From Phycisphaerae bacterium (GTDB lineage Bacteria; Planctomycetota; Phycisphaerae; JAAYCJ01): DNA of 11,242 nt. The position numbers and the translations under genes are program-made. The stretch's first letter is position 1; the number at the start of each line of letters is the position of its first letter. Shown here one piece after another: positions 1 through 5,976 of this stretch. The stretch covers positions 1-11,242 of the forward strand of contig JAAZAW010000334.1 in the NCBI GenBank assembly GCA_012514125.1. Direction: 5' to 3'. The notes beneath the pieces are model-generated. The model made no database searches and was not told the DNA's origin. It worked only from the letters and a program-made list of their open reading frames with translations.

Positions 1-1448
1 AGTCTCGCCTGTTTGATCACCGCGATCAGACTTTGCGGAACGATCTCGATATTCAAATCGATCTTCTGGAATTTAATCCGCTGAAATTCATTATTCATCA
101 TCATTTCGACCGGTTCCGCCACATCCGCCAGAACCATACCCAGACTCATGTTGCTGCTCACGTTCGCAAATTCAATCGTCCCCTGTTTGCCGAAATCGAT
201 TGACCCGGAATATCGCACCGTGTGAAGTTCGGGCAGCTCCTTGTTGCAGACCACCGAACTTTGAACGCACACCATCGCCAGCAATGGGGTAAGCTGTTCG
301 TGCATCGCCATGTCATAATGATAAGTCTTGATTTCGCCGTCGAAGTTCACCTTGATCGTTATCGGCGACAATTTCGGAACAGGTCCGATCGAACCCGCCA
401 CCGCTGTGTTCTGATCTGAATACAACGTTCCAATCGGCTCGAAGGGCGAACCCAGTTTAAACGCGCTGTCCATCGATGGAATAATCGCGTGAATTCTTCC
501 CGCAGCGATTGGAAGTTCCATCGGCCCCTGGGCAAAAAATGAATGGCCGAACCCCCAAACCTTGTCGTTAAAAACATCCGTCACCGTTCCAATCGCCGCC
601 AGACTCATATCGCCCGAAACAATCGGAACCGCCAGTACACCCGCCGTTTCGAGGGTATTCGCGGCTGCAGATTTCTCGTCCGTCGTCCCCGACGCCGTGC
701 CCGAACCCGTCTTCATCAGCGTCATGTTGAAAGGCGAAAGAATCGATGAGAGTTTCGTGAACGTGCTGCTTGATATCCCCGAAACACCTAACGGCGTCGC
801 CAGGGGCACCAATCCCATAGTCCGTCTGCCCGCGTCACTCGTCGAATTTATTTTGCGATCGGGAATATCCTTACTGATTCCCGCCATGAAAAAACGATTA
901 AAATCTTTCATCAAAACCGACGATGCATTCCTGTCCGCAGCCAGAGTTTTTAAACTCTGCGTAAACAAACTCCGATCCCCGCGAACCAGGATTTCCTTCT
1001 GGTTCATCTCCGGAGGAACCGCCAGCATCTCTTCAATAGGCTGAACTCCGCAAATCGCCGGTCCAGGCCGGGAAAAAGACCAACCAAACGCCACCGCTCC
1101 CGCGATCTTGTATTTCCCGTCTTCAGGGTCCTGCAAATACACCGGCGATCCGCTCATTCCCTGAATCACGCCCGTGCGCTCCAGGTCCTGTCCCGACAAA
1201 TACACCAGAATCGCATCCCGCTTAGGCTCGAAGTTCCTGATCACATCGCGAACTTCAACCTCGAATCGTTCAATCCGAGTCCCGTAAAAAATGCTCAGGC
1301 CATAACCCTTCATCCCCGCTTTTATCTTATCAATCCCAATGTGCTTTCCCGGATCGAACCACAGGTTTCGTTCCGCGCCTATTGCCGACTGACTCAAAAA
1401 AACGGACAGTAATAAACCCACCGCGTACGTAATTGTCTTCGCCTTCAT
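1..1448 (-). CDS. Secreted SpoIVB-like peptidase S55 domain protein (C-terminus cut by window edge)
   Basis: An open frame runs without a stop from the ATG at 1448 to the left edge, giving 482 codons with the end missing. AAGGA lies 6 nt before the ATG. Residues 1-24 look like a Sec signal peptide (basic start, leucine-rich core, AIGA). The segment from about residue 45 (GMKGYGLSIF, then TRIERFEVEV) to GMSGSP at 97-102 and AGAVAFGWSF is the S55 signature. S99 would be the nucleophile, by analogy with GDSGG of chymotrypsin-like proteases. A second conserved block, WGFGHSFF, carries H302, the likely catalytic histidine, followed by a KLGSPFEPIG stretch. In SpoIVB the histidine block comes before the serine block; here the order is reversed. 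Family and export are well supported. Whether it is an active protease, and its substrate, are unknown. No PDZ domain is visible in the part present. Confidence 0.88.
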   Translation of the reverse strand, partial: MKAKTITYAVGLLLSVFLSQSAIGAERNLWFDPGKHIGIDKIKAGMKGYGLSIFYGTRIERFEVEVRDVIRNFEPKRDAILVYLSGQDLERTGVIQGMSGSPVYLQDPEDGKYKIAGAVAFGWSFSRPGPAICGVQPIEEMLAVPPEMNQKEILVRGDRSLFTQSLKTLAADRNASSVLMKDFNRFFMAGISKDIPDRKINSTSDAGRRTMGLVPLATPLGVSGISSSTFTKLSSILSPFNMTLMKTGSGTASGTTDEKSAAANTLETAGVLAVPIVSGDMSLAAIGTVTDVFNDKVWGFGHSFFAQGPMELPIAAGRIHAIIPSMDSAFKLGSPFEPIGTLYSDQNTAVAGSIGPVPKLSPITIKVNFDGEIKTYHYDMAMHEQLTPLLAMVCVQSSVVCNKELPELHTVRYSGSIDFGKQGTIEFANVSSNMSLGMVLADVAEPVEMMMNNEFQRIKFQKIDLNIEIVPQSLIAVIKQAR

Positions 1449-1689
1449 ACTTATTCCTTATAGGCAGTTTATGTATGGGTAATACGATAATCTTGTTTAT
1501 CGGTTTTTTCCAAGAAAAAGATATAAATCATATAAGAAAGCATTAAGTAATCACTGACAGCTTTAGCCGAAGAAAAATCCATAGAGGTCAACACCAATTA
1601 AACAATCTTAGATTCTATTTCCGTAAAAGTTTCAGACATTTTACAAAAAACTTACGAAAATTGTCACCGATCCTGTGTGATGCTCATAT
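1449..1689. other. AT-rich intergenic leader of the S55 gene
   Basis: Together with the terminator at 1690-1721 and the short tail to 1755, this makes a gap of about 307 bp with no gene on either strand. It is clearly AT-rich compared with the flanking genes. The ribosome-binding site of the S55 gene (AAGGA) is at its left end. Read on the minus strand, a TTGACC hexamer occurs near 1585-1590, but no convincing -10 box sits at the right distance, so I do not place a promoter. Confidence 0.5.
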
Positions 1690-1721
1690 AAAAAAACGAT
1701 TTCGCCCATTCGGACGAAACC
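1690..1721 (-). terminator. Intrinsic terminator after hsp20
   Basis: Read on the minus strand, GGTTTCGTCC and GGGCGAAATC form a 10-bp stem (two G-T wobbles) around the loop GAAT. It is followed by G and seven T residues. It lies about 35 nt past the hsp20 stop codon, where a Rho-independent terminator is expected. It separates hsp20 from the S55 gene, which should therefore have its own promoter. Confidence 0.85.
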
Positions 1722-1755
1722 GCCTCGATCGCTCATATCCACCTCAAAAACTAAA

Positions 1756-2220
1756 CTAAACGCACGACCCCTGTTCGGAATCCTCCACCTTGATTTCGAT
1801 CTTTTTCGCCTGGGTCAATTCCTTTTTCGGCAGATAAATTTCAAGGACACCTTTCTTATATGTCGCTCGAATCATATCCACACGCACCGCCACAGGCAGC
1901 GTCACCGATCGGGTAAAACTGCCATACGCCCGTTCGGACACATGGTACGTTTTGCCCGACTCTTCACGTTCTTTTTTCTTTTCCCCGCGGACCGTCAGAA
2001 TATCGTTGGCGATAGAAACATCCATATCTTCTTCCGCCATTCCCGGCACTTCCATCTTGACGATAATCTCCGTATCGGTTTCGCAGATATCGACAGGGGG
2101 GATCAATGTCCCCGTGAGTGTACTCAAAGGCCGTTCGACAAAACGATCGAATAACGTATCAATCTCATTCCGCAGACTTTTAAACGCCCGTCCCGGCTCA
2201 AATTTGCCCATTTCCATCAT
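1756..2220 (-). CDS. Small heat-shock protein (Hsp20/alpha-crystallin family)
   Basis: This 154-residue ATP-independent holdase chaperone is cytosolic and keeps unfolding proteins soluble for refolding by Hsp70-type machines. The N-terminal arm (1-40, with FKSLRNEIDTLFDRF) is typical of bacterial class A proteins. The alpha-crystallin domain covers about residues 41-140, with PPVDICETDTEIIVKMEVPG at its start and the diagnostic A-x4-GVL motif at 119-126 (ATYKKGVL). The C-terminal I-x-I anchor for oligomer assembly is IEI at 141-143. GGAGG lies 6 nt before the first ATG, which selects the MMEMGKF start. The gene follows the flavodoxin gene by 55 bp and has no clear promoter of its own, so the two may be cotranscribed. 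No CIRCE operator was seen. Length and motifs are normal for the family. Confidence 0.96.
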   Translation of the reverse strand: MMEMGKFEPGRAFKSLRNEIDTLFDRFVERPLSTLTGTLIPPVDICETDTEIIVKMEVPGMAEEDMDVSIANDILTVRGEKKKEREESGKTYHVSERAYGSFTRSVTLPVAVRVDMIRATYKKGVLEIYLPKKELTQAKKIEIKVEDSEQGSCV

Positions 2221-2275
2221 CGTAATCCTCCATTCTTACAAGACGACTTTTTGGCTTCGCACCAAGAACTTCTCT

Positions 2276-2752
2276 TTATCCAAACAATTTAATCGCCAGT
2301 TCCGCCACTCGTCTGCCCAAAGCCTGGCATTGCTTTTTCACCCGTTCGTCCGGAACATTGATCCCCACAGGACCATAATGGTCGCCCGTCGCAGACCCTT
2401 GAACCACCATCCCATGAACCAGCATCACCTGAAGGATACTCAAAACCGTCGTTTCGTTTCCTCCGCCGATATTCGCCGATGAAGCAAACGCGCCGCCGAT
2501 CTTACCCGCCAACTGTCCATGATATTGAACCGATTGATCGATCAATTCCTTGATCGAACCCGCCATCAGCCCATAATACGTGGGCGAACCGATAATAATC
2601 CCGTCATACCCCGGCAAGTCTTGTACCGAAATATGTTGAATATCGCTGACCGTTACCCTCGCCCCGGCAGCCTCCGCTCCCTGCATGACCTGTTCCGCCA
2701 TGGATTGGGTATGTCCGGTCTGGGAATAATAGGTTACAAGAATCTTGGCCAT
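2276..2752 (-). CDS. Flavodoxin-family protein (WrbA-like FMN-binding fold)
   Basis: This 158-residue protein has the flavodoxin fold. The N-terminal strand and phosphate-binding loop, ILVTYYSQTGHT (residues 4-15), contain the S-x-T-G-x-T pattern that binds the FMN phosphate. The second FMN loop is SPTYYGLMAG (56-65) and the third is ASSANIGGGNETT (90-102). These match NAD(P)H:quinone oxidoreductase/WrbA-like and related flavodoxin-like proteins, which carry out two-electron reduction of quinones or serve as electron carriers. At 158 residues it is shorter than typical WrbA (about 200), so I do not use that symbol. GGGAGG sits 6-7 nt before the ATG and a promoter lies about 55 nt upstream. 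Its position beside hsp20 and DUF1328 fits a role in oxidative or general stress. Electron donor and substrate cannot be read from sequence. Confidence 0.93.
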   Translation of the reverse strand: MAKILVTYYSQTGHTQSMAEQVMQGAEAAGARVTVSDIQHISVQDLPGYDGIIIGSPTYYGLMAGSIKELIDQSVQYHGQLAGKIGGAFASSANIGGGNETTVLSILQVMLVHGMVVQGSATGDHYGPVGINVPDERVKKQCQALGRRVAELAIKLFG

Positions 2753-2806
2753 TGATATACCTCCCTTGTGAGCAAAATCGTTCCAAGTGAATTTCCTATT
2801 GCTTAT

Positions 2807-2835
2807 ATCATAATCTCACCCAATCCCGCGCACAA
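2807..2835 (-). promoter_or_regulatory. Sigma70-like promoter of the flavodoxin-hsp20 unit
   Basis: On the minus strand, TTGTGC (2830-2835), a 17-bp spacer and TATGAT (2807-2812) form a good housekeeping-type promoter. The predicted transcript start is about 45 nt before the flavodoxin ATG. The -10 region reads TTATGATATA, the same ten bases as in the zinc-ribbon gene promoter at 3567-3595. Confidence 0.6.
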
Positions 2836-2983
2836 GAAATTTTCTCGCGAAACAGGACACTTCTGCAAATCCCGGCGGGTTCCGCCATTTGTCATACTCC
2901 GGCTTAAACAAAAAGGGGTACCGGTCATAGCAACCCACACTAACGGAAATCGTCGCCCGGCACATCTGACGCGCCTTCGTATC

Positions 2984-3145
2984 TCAAAAGTGATGTCGAA
3001 TCGCGAATAGATAAATCAGAGAAACAATACTGCTCGAAAAAAAAATACTGTGAACCACCCAGAAAAAAGGCCCTGCTATTCCGGAAAACTCTATCACTCC
3101 GGCAGCCAGGGTCATCGTCAAAAACAAAATCGCCCAGGATAACAT
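2984..3145 (-). CDS. DUF1328 family small membrane protein (YtjA/UPF0391-like)
   Basis: This short gene encodes 53 residues starting MLSWAILFLTMTLAAGVIEF, then SGIAGPFFWV, and ending AIRHHF. It closely follows the DUF1328 pattern: an ML-x-WA start, a first membrane helix ending in AG, a GIAG turn, then a second hydrophobic helix (about 28-48) and a short basic tail. The ATG at 3145 is preceded by a strong purine-rich ribosome-binding site, GGGGAGGGGA, and by a promoter at 3178-3206. Members of this family are two-helix inner-membrane proteins of unknown function, often found beside stress genes, as here with hsp20 and a flavodoxin. A 126-codon frame covering the same bases (2940-3320) is a shadow, since it runs through a terminator. 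Confidence 0.88.
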   Translation of the reverse strand: MLSWAILFLTMTLAAGVIEFSGIAGPFFWVVHSIFFSSSIVSLIYLFAIRHHF

Positions 3146-3177
3146 CGAAAATCCCCTCCCCTTTGAGCTCTATCCCC

Positions 3178-3206
3178 ACTATAAGCCACGATTTAGAAGA
3201 AGGCAA
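3178..3206 (-). promoter_or_regulatory. Sigma70-like promoter of the DUF1328 gene
   Basis: On the minus strand TTGCCT (3201-3206) is followed after 17 bp by TATAGT (3178-3183). The start codon lies about 33 nt past the -10 box. The promoter sits just beyond the terminator at 3241-3274, so DUF1328 is probably a separate transcription unit from the zinc-ribbon gene. Confidence 0.6.
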
Positions 3207-3240
3207 TGAGTAAAATAACGGTAAAATTGCCCCACCCGGT

Positions 3241-3274
3241 AAAAACAAAGCGAACCACCTTAAGTGGTTCGCTT
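3241..3274 (-). terminator. Intrinsic terminator after the zinc-ribbon gene
   Basis: AAGCGAACCAC and GTGGTTCGCTT (3248-3258 and 3264-3274) form a perfect 11-bp stem with a 5-nt loop. On the minus strand the stem is followed by TTTGTTTTT, giving a strong Rho-independent terminator about 43 nt past the zinc-ribbon stop codon. On the plus strand no T-run follows, so it acts leftward only. Confidence 0.9.
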
Positions 3275-3316
3275 GAGTAACTATCGTTGTAACAAATCGC
3301 CTTCCTGACGTTTCTC

Positions 3317-3532
3317 TCAACTGATCCAGAAACTACTGTCAAGCTCGCAACCTGACGATCCGCTCATCGCGTAAAGGTCTTTGTTGTCGTCCTCTTCGAT
3401 CTGATTGCGAAAAGAATCTGAAACCCCAATATTTTCCAGGCAATACTTACAAATGACACGATCATCTGTCTCGTTGAGATTAACCTCAGATCTTTCGCCG
3501 CACTTGGGACATAAAATGCTCATCCACATCAT
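3317..3532 (-). CDS. Small zinc-ribbon-like protein (CPKC...CKYC), function unknown
   Basis: The frame is open further upstream, but the best start is the ATG at 3532. It has AAAGGGGTGA 3-5 nt ahead of it and a promoter about 35 nt upstream. This gives 71 residues beginning MMWMSILCPKCGERS. Two CxxC pairs, C8/C11 (CPKCG) and C28/C31 (CKYC), are spaced as in a zinc ribbon. The rest is acidic (QIEEDDNKD) and serine-rich with no recognised domain, and has a single extra cysteine at C62. Metal binding is a good inference; whether it binds nucleic acid or a partner protein is unknown. It is followed by its own terminator and faces the methyltransferase gene across a divergent promoter region. Confidence 0.72.
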   Translation of the reverse strand: MMWMSILCPKCGERSEVNLNETDDRVICKYCLENIGVSDSFRNQIEEDDNKDLYAMSGSSGCELDSSFWIS

Positions 3533-3566
3533 ACTCACCCCTTTCAGAAAAGGTCTTAATGGATAT

Positions 3567-3595
3567 ATCATAACACCATGTCCGATAAAAGTCCA
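3567..3595 (-). promoter_or_regulatory. Extended -10 promoter of the zinc-ribbon gene
   Basis: On the minus strand TGGACT (3590-3595), a 17-bp spacer and TATGAT (3567-3572) are present, with a TGT triplet just before the -10 box (extended -10). The predicted start lies about 28 nt before the ATG at 3532. A second candidate slightly upstream is listed separately. Confidence 0.55.
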
Positions 3596-3605
3596 TCTCT
3601 TTTTA

Positions 3606-3634
3606 ATTATAGGACGAAATGTTGGTGGGGCCAA
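3606..3634 (-). promoter_or_regulatory. Second candidate promoter of the zinc-ribbon gene
   Basis: On the minus strand TTGGCC (3629-3634) is followed after exactly 17 bp by a perfect TATAAT (3606-3611). It would give a leader of about 65 nt. Either this site, the one at 3567-3595, or both may be used. Confidence 0.5.
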
Positions 3635-3692
3635 AGACTTTGCGTAAAACCAACGCTTCAATGCGACCTATTTTCAAAATTTACAACCCTGA

Positions 3693-3741
3693 CGGAAAAT
3701 TTTCCGCTATAATCTGGCAAAATGAATACAATTAATGTATT
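3693..3741 (+). promoter_or_regulatory. Methyltransferase promoter region with two dyad operators
   Basis: A perfect TATAAT lies at 3708-3713. No good -35 hexamer is found at 16-18 bp. Instead a perfect 14-bp palindrome, CGGAAAATTTTCCG (3693-3706), abuts the -10 box. Just downstream AATACA-ATTAA-TGTATT (3725-3741) forms a second dyad. A weak -35 with dyads around the start suggests a regulated promoter. The bound factor is not identifiable. It faces the zinc-ribbon gene promoters, so a factor here could act on both directions. Confidence 0.5.
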
Positions 3742-3772
3742 TTGATAAAAATCGAAGTTTCTCATGGCCAAT

Positions 3773-3865
3773 AAAATGATTTAGAACCTCTTTCAAAATT
3801 AAGCAACGGTCCTGTATTTGGGCCGCCAGGAAAGGTCAAGAAATCATTTTGAAAGAGATTTTTTT
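3773..3865 (+). promoter_or_regulatory. Candidate transcription attenuator in the methyltransferase leader
   Basis: CTCTTTCAAAAT (3788-3799) and ATTTTGAAAGAG (3846-3857) are a perfect 12-bp inverted repeat. One base later come seven T residues (3859-3865), the layout of an intrinsic terminator with a 46-nt structured loop. The loop holds a smaller possible hairpin (GGTCC with GGGCC). The right arm can also pair with an upstream segment: AAAATGATTT (3773-3782) is the exact complement of AAATCATTTT (3841-3850). The two pairings exclude each other. The ribosome-binding site and GTG start follow within 20 nt. I do not recognise a known riboswitch class. Structure is seen; function is inferred. 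Confidence 0.45.
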
Positions 3866-3883
3866 AATGATCCAGGAGTTTTT

Positions 3884-4552
3884 GTGCACGAACGGGAATG
3901 TCATGTCTGGAAAAAAGATGCCCAGTCGGAATTTAATCGATGGGCGGAAACATATGATCGGTCGATTTTAAACCACCTCCTTTTCCATCGATGCTATCTG
4001 AAATTCATCGAATATATCATCCGGCATTATCCTCAACAGCAACCCATCAAGCTGCTCGACGTCGGCTGCGGGACCGGCACGTTCGCTTCGATGCTCGTGG
4101 AATCCGATCTGCAGGTTTCCCCCACGGGGTTGGATATGGCCCAGCGAATGTGCCAACTGGCAAGAGTCAAATCACAGCAGATTGGCCTCGAACAATCGAT
4201 GAATTTCGTCACAGGCGACTCCGAGCACTTGCCCTTTCCGGAAAACAGTTTCCATATGGTGACTTGTTCGAATTCATTCCATCATTACCCTCATCAGGAT
4301 AAAGTCGTGCGGGAAATGTTTCGTGTCCTTCGTCCCGGCGGAAGGGTGGTGATCATCGATGGTTTTCGCGATAACGCCATCGGTTGGTTTATCTTCGATG
4401 TCTGCGTAACACGGGTCGAAAAATCCGTTCATCATTGTTCTGCCCTGGAGATGTTCAATACGCTCACTGCCGCGGGGTTCGACCAGATCGAACAGGAAAA
4501 GTTCGGCTTTTGGGTCCCGGCACTGGCCACCACAGGTAAAAAACCGCTATAA
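3884..4552 (+). CDS. Class I SAM-dependent methyltransferase
   Basis: This 222-residue Rossmann-fold methyltransferase resembles the UbiE/Methyltransf_11 group. Motif I is LLDVGCGTG (57-65), the acidic residue ending strand 2 is D84 (GLDMAQRM), GDSEHLPFPENSFHMV (111-126) covers motifs II-III, and LRPGGRVVIIDG (149-160) is the post-motif strand. The N-terminal FNRWAETYD is typical of cytosolic small-molecule methyltransferases. The frame opens earlier (3818), but the GTG at 3884 has AGGAG 5 nt upstream, and the earlier part lies in the structured leader. The substrate cannot be told; quinone-, lipid- or arsenite-type methyltransferases share this core, and no substrate-specific cysteine or other pattern stands out. 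It appears monocistronic. Confidence 0.9.
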   Translation: MHERECHVWKKDAQSEFNRWAETYDRSILNHLLFHRCYLKFIEYIIRHYPQQQPIKLLDVGCGTGTFASMLVESDLQVSPTGLDMAQRMCQLARVKSQQIGLEQSMNFVTGDSEHLPFPENSFHMVTCSNSFHHYPHQDKVVREMFRVLRPGGRVVIIDGFRDNAIGWFIFDVCVTRVEKSVHHCSALEMFNTLTAAGFDQIEQEKFGFWVPALATTGKKPL

Positions 4553-4672
4553 AATCATTAATTGGCGGAAACAGCGATTGATTTGCCAAAGGCTGCGAAC
4601 GTTGTTCGGCATATGCTGAAAGTTCCGGGAAAAAATCCGTAAAGTCCCTTCCAGGACGAGGATATTTAATTG

Positions 4673-4681
4673 TGGTATAAT
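4673..4681 (+). promoter_or_regulatory. Extended -10 promoter of the lipoprotein-kinase-STAS-Mla operon
   Basis: TGGTATAAT is a perfect TATAAT (4676-4681) preceded by TG one base away, the extended -10 form that tolerates a poor -35; none is seen at 17 bp. The leader to the first gene start at 4784 would be about 95 nt. The rest of the gap from 4553 holds only weak hairpins and no gene. Confidence 0.55.
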
Positions 4682-4783
4682 TTATTTTTAGCCGAAAATA
4701 GGATTAAGGAATGGTTTGCTCGTGGAAATCCGCCGGACTGACCATTTTCGAAATAATTAAAAATTGTAAGATGAAGGTTGCTG

Positions 4784-5149
4784 ATGAATCGCAGAAGTGT
4801 AACACTCTGGATGACGATGGTCGTAGCCGCGTGGACGCTCATGCCCCTGGCGGGCTGCCGGGGCGGCATGACGTTGTTCAACGCGGATCGAAGTGAAATC
4901 CAATCGGCGGATCCCGCGATTCGGATTCGAGCCATTATTCATGCCGCTCGGGCCAAAGATACAGGAGCAATACCGCTAATTGTGGATCGCCTGGAAGATG
5001 AAGACCAGGCCGTTCGCCTTGTCGCGATTGAATCGCTCAAGAAATTCACCGAAAATGATTTTGGCTATCGTCCATACGATCCGCCTTATGTGAGGTCCAA
5101 GGCGGTGGAACGGTGGCGATGCTGGATAAAGGAACAGGCAACGCATTAG
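4784..5149 (+). CDS. HEAT-repeat lipoprotein
   Basis: The ATG at 4784 has GAAGG 6 nt upstream and gives 121 residues. The N-terminus (MNRRS, a hydrophobic core, then PLAGC) is a clear lipoprotein signal with a LAGC lipobox; C25 would be lipidated and the protein anchored to a membrane from the periplasmic side. Residues about 42-91 form one or two HEAT-like helical pairs (PAIRIRAIIHAARAKDTGAI, then LIVDRLEDEDQAVRLVAIES). The tail with GYRPYDPP and KAVERWRCWIKEQ is a common end of short planctomycete HEAT-repeat proteins. HEAT repeats bind other proteins; the partner is not known. It is the first gene of the operon and ends 20 nt before the kinase start, so a role at the envelope with the Mla transporter is plausible but unproven. 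Confidence 0.82.
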   Translation: MNRRSVTLWMTMVVAAWTLMPLAGCRGGMTLFNADRSEIQSADPAIRIRAIIHAARAKDTGAIPLIVDRLEDEDQAVRLVAIESLKKFTENDFGYRPYDPPYVRSKAVERWRCWIKEQATH

Positions 5150-5169
5150 TGATACAGGTGAGGATGTTC

Positions 5170-5607
5170 ATGGAGCCGGTAAAAATTACTGTAAGTTCGG
5201 ACCCTTCACACATTGCGACGGTTCGCAGTGCCGTCGAATCGTTCGGCGATCATCATGGTTTTTCCCGCGAACAATCGGAAAAAATCGGATTGGCAGTCAA
5301 TGAAGCGGTTTCGAATGTGATCAGGCATGGATATCTCGGAGACGTCCATCAGGAAATCGCGGTCACAATCGGTATGGTCGAAAACGACGGCAAAAAAGGG
5401 ATCAAAGTGGTCATTCGCGATCATGGATTGCAGGTGGACCCCGACAGTATCAAAGGACGCGATCTCGAAGAAGTCAGACCGGGAGGATTGGGCGTTCATA
5501 TAATGAAATCCATCATGGATGAAGTGTCTTATCGCTGCAGGTCGCAAGGCGGAATGGAATTGACCATGATCAAGTTCCTTCCATCGGCCAGGGAGTCAAC
5601 GATATGA
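5170..5607 (+). CDS. RsbW/SpoIIAB-type ATP-binding serine kinase (anti-sigma family)
   Basis: This 145-residue GHKL ATPase domain protein is of the anti-sigma kinase type (HATPase_c_2). The N-box is LAVNEAVSNVIRHGY (41-55) with E45, N49 and H53 as Mg-ATP contacts. The G1 box is IRDHG (82-86) and the G2 box PGGLGVHIMKSIMDEV (104-119). Family members bind and inactivate a sigma factor or other target and phosphorylate a serine on a STAS partner protein. That partner is encoded directly downstream with an ATGA overlap, indicating translational coupling. Two ATGs are possible: AGGTGAGG touches the one at 5164 but sits 6 nt before the one at 5170, so I chose 5170. No sigma factor or phosphatase gene is in the window. 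It is cytosolic. Confidence 0.92.
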   Translation: MEPVKITVSSDPSHIATVRSAVESFGDHHGFSREQSEKIGLAVNEAVSNVIRHGYLGDVHQEIAVTIGMVENDGKKGIKVVIRDHGLQVDPDSIKGRDLEEVRPGGLGVHIMKSIMDEVSYRCRSQGGMELTMIKFLPSARESTI

Positions 5608-5939
5608 ATCTGCAAGATTATGAAAATGAAAACGGGCCTGTCAAACGAATCGAAATTGACGGCGAAAAAGCAACGGTGACCCTTTCCAACGATATCGATA
5701 TGGATTGCTCGCCCGATGTGCGAGTGGCGTTACAGGTGTTGATTCAAAGAAAAATCCCCGTGATCCATATCGATTTGCGGGAGGTCCCGCACATGGATTC
5801 ATCGGGACTTGCAACGTTGATCGAAGCGTTGCAACGAATAAAACGCTATAAAGGCAAACTGGTCCTTTACGGGTTGCAAAACAGGGTCAAGAGTGTTTTT
5901 GAAATTGCCAAGTTGACGGATATTTTCGAGATAAAATAA
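5604..5939 (+). CDS. STAS-domain protein (anti-anti-sigma factor or MlaB-like subunit)
   Basis: This 111-residue single STAS domain starts within the kinase stop codon. The motif HMDSSGLATL (63-72) matches the phosphorylation loop of SpoIIAA/RsbV; S67 aligns with SpoIIAA Ser58, the residue phosphorylated by the partner kinase. The ending (KLVLYGLQNRVKSVFEIAKLTDIFEI) is classic for anti-anti-sigma factors. It precedes mlaE by 37 bp. In E. coli the last mla gene, mlaB, is also a lone STAS protein that binds MlaF, so two roles are open: antagonist of the upstream kinase, or cytosolic subunit of the lipid transporter. The intact DSSG favours phospho-regulation; the location suits both. Confidence 0.9.
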   Translation: MNLQDYENENGPVKRIEIDGEKATVTLSNDIDMDCSPDVRVALQVLIQRKIPVIHIDLREVPHMDSSGLATLIEALQRIKRYKGKLVLYGLQNRVKSVFEIAKLTDIFEIK

Positions 5940-5976
5940 AAGCGGTCAGCGTTCCGCCAAAAAAGAAAAGAGCGAT

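Noticed and set aside
562..1044. 160-codon plus-strand open frame
   Set aside because: It lies antisense to the S55 gene, whose reading frame has clear family motifs; no ribosome-binding site or domain.
2221..2275. CIRCE or other heat-shock operator upstream of hsp20
   Set aside because: No TTAGCACTC-type inverted repeat is present; only a weak TTGG/CCAA pairing is seen.
2940..3320. 126-codon minus-strand open frame
   Set aside because: It runs through the strong terminator at 3241-3274 and covers the better-supported DUF1328 gene in another frame; its protein is low in recognisable structure.
3818..3883. Upstream TTG start for the methyltransferase
   Set aside because: This part overlaps the hairpin and T-run of the leader and has no ribosome-binding site; the GTG at 3884 has AGGAG at 5 nt.
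4553..4640. Terminator after the methyltransferase
   Set aside because: Only short imperfect stems (TTGGC/GCCAA and CGAAC/GTTCG) without a T-run were found.
5113..5169. Longer N-terminus of the kinase overlapping the lipoprotein gene
   Set aside because: The added residues do not fit the kinase family, and AGGTGAGG at 5156-5163 points to the ATG at 5170.
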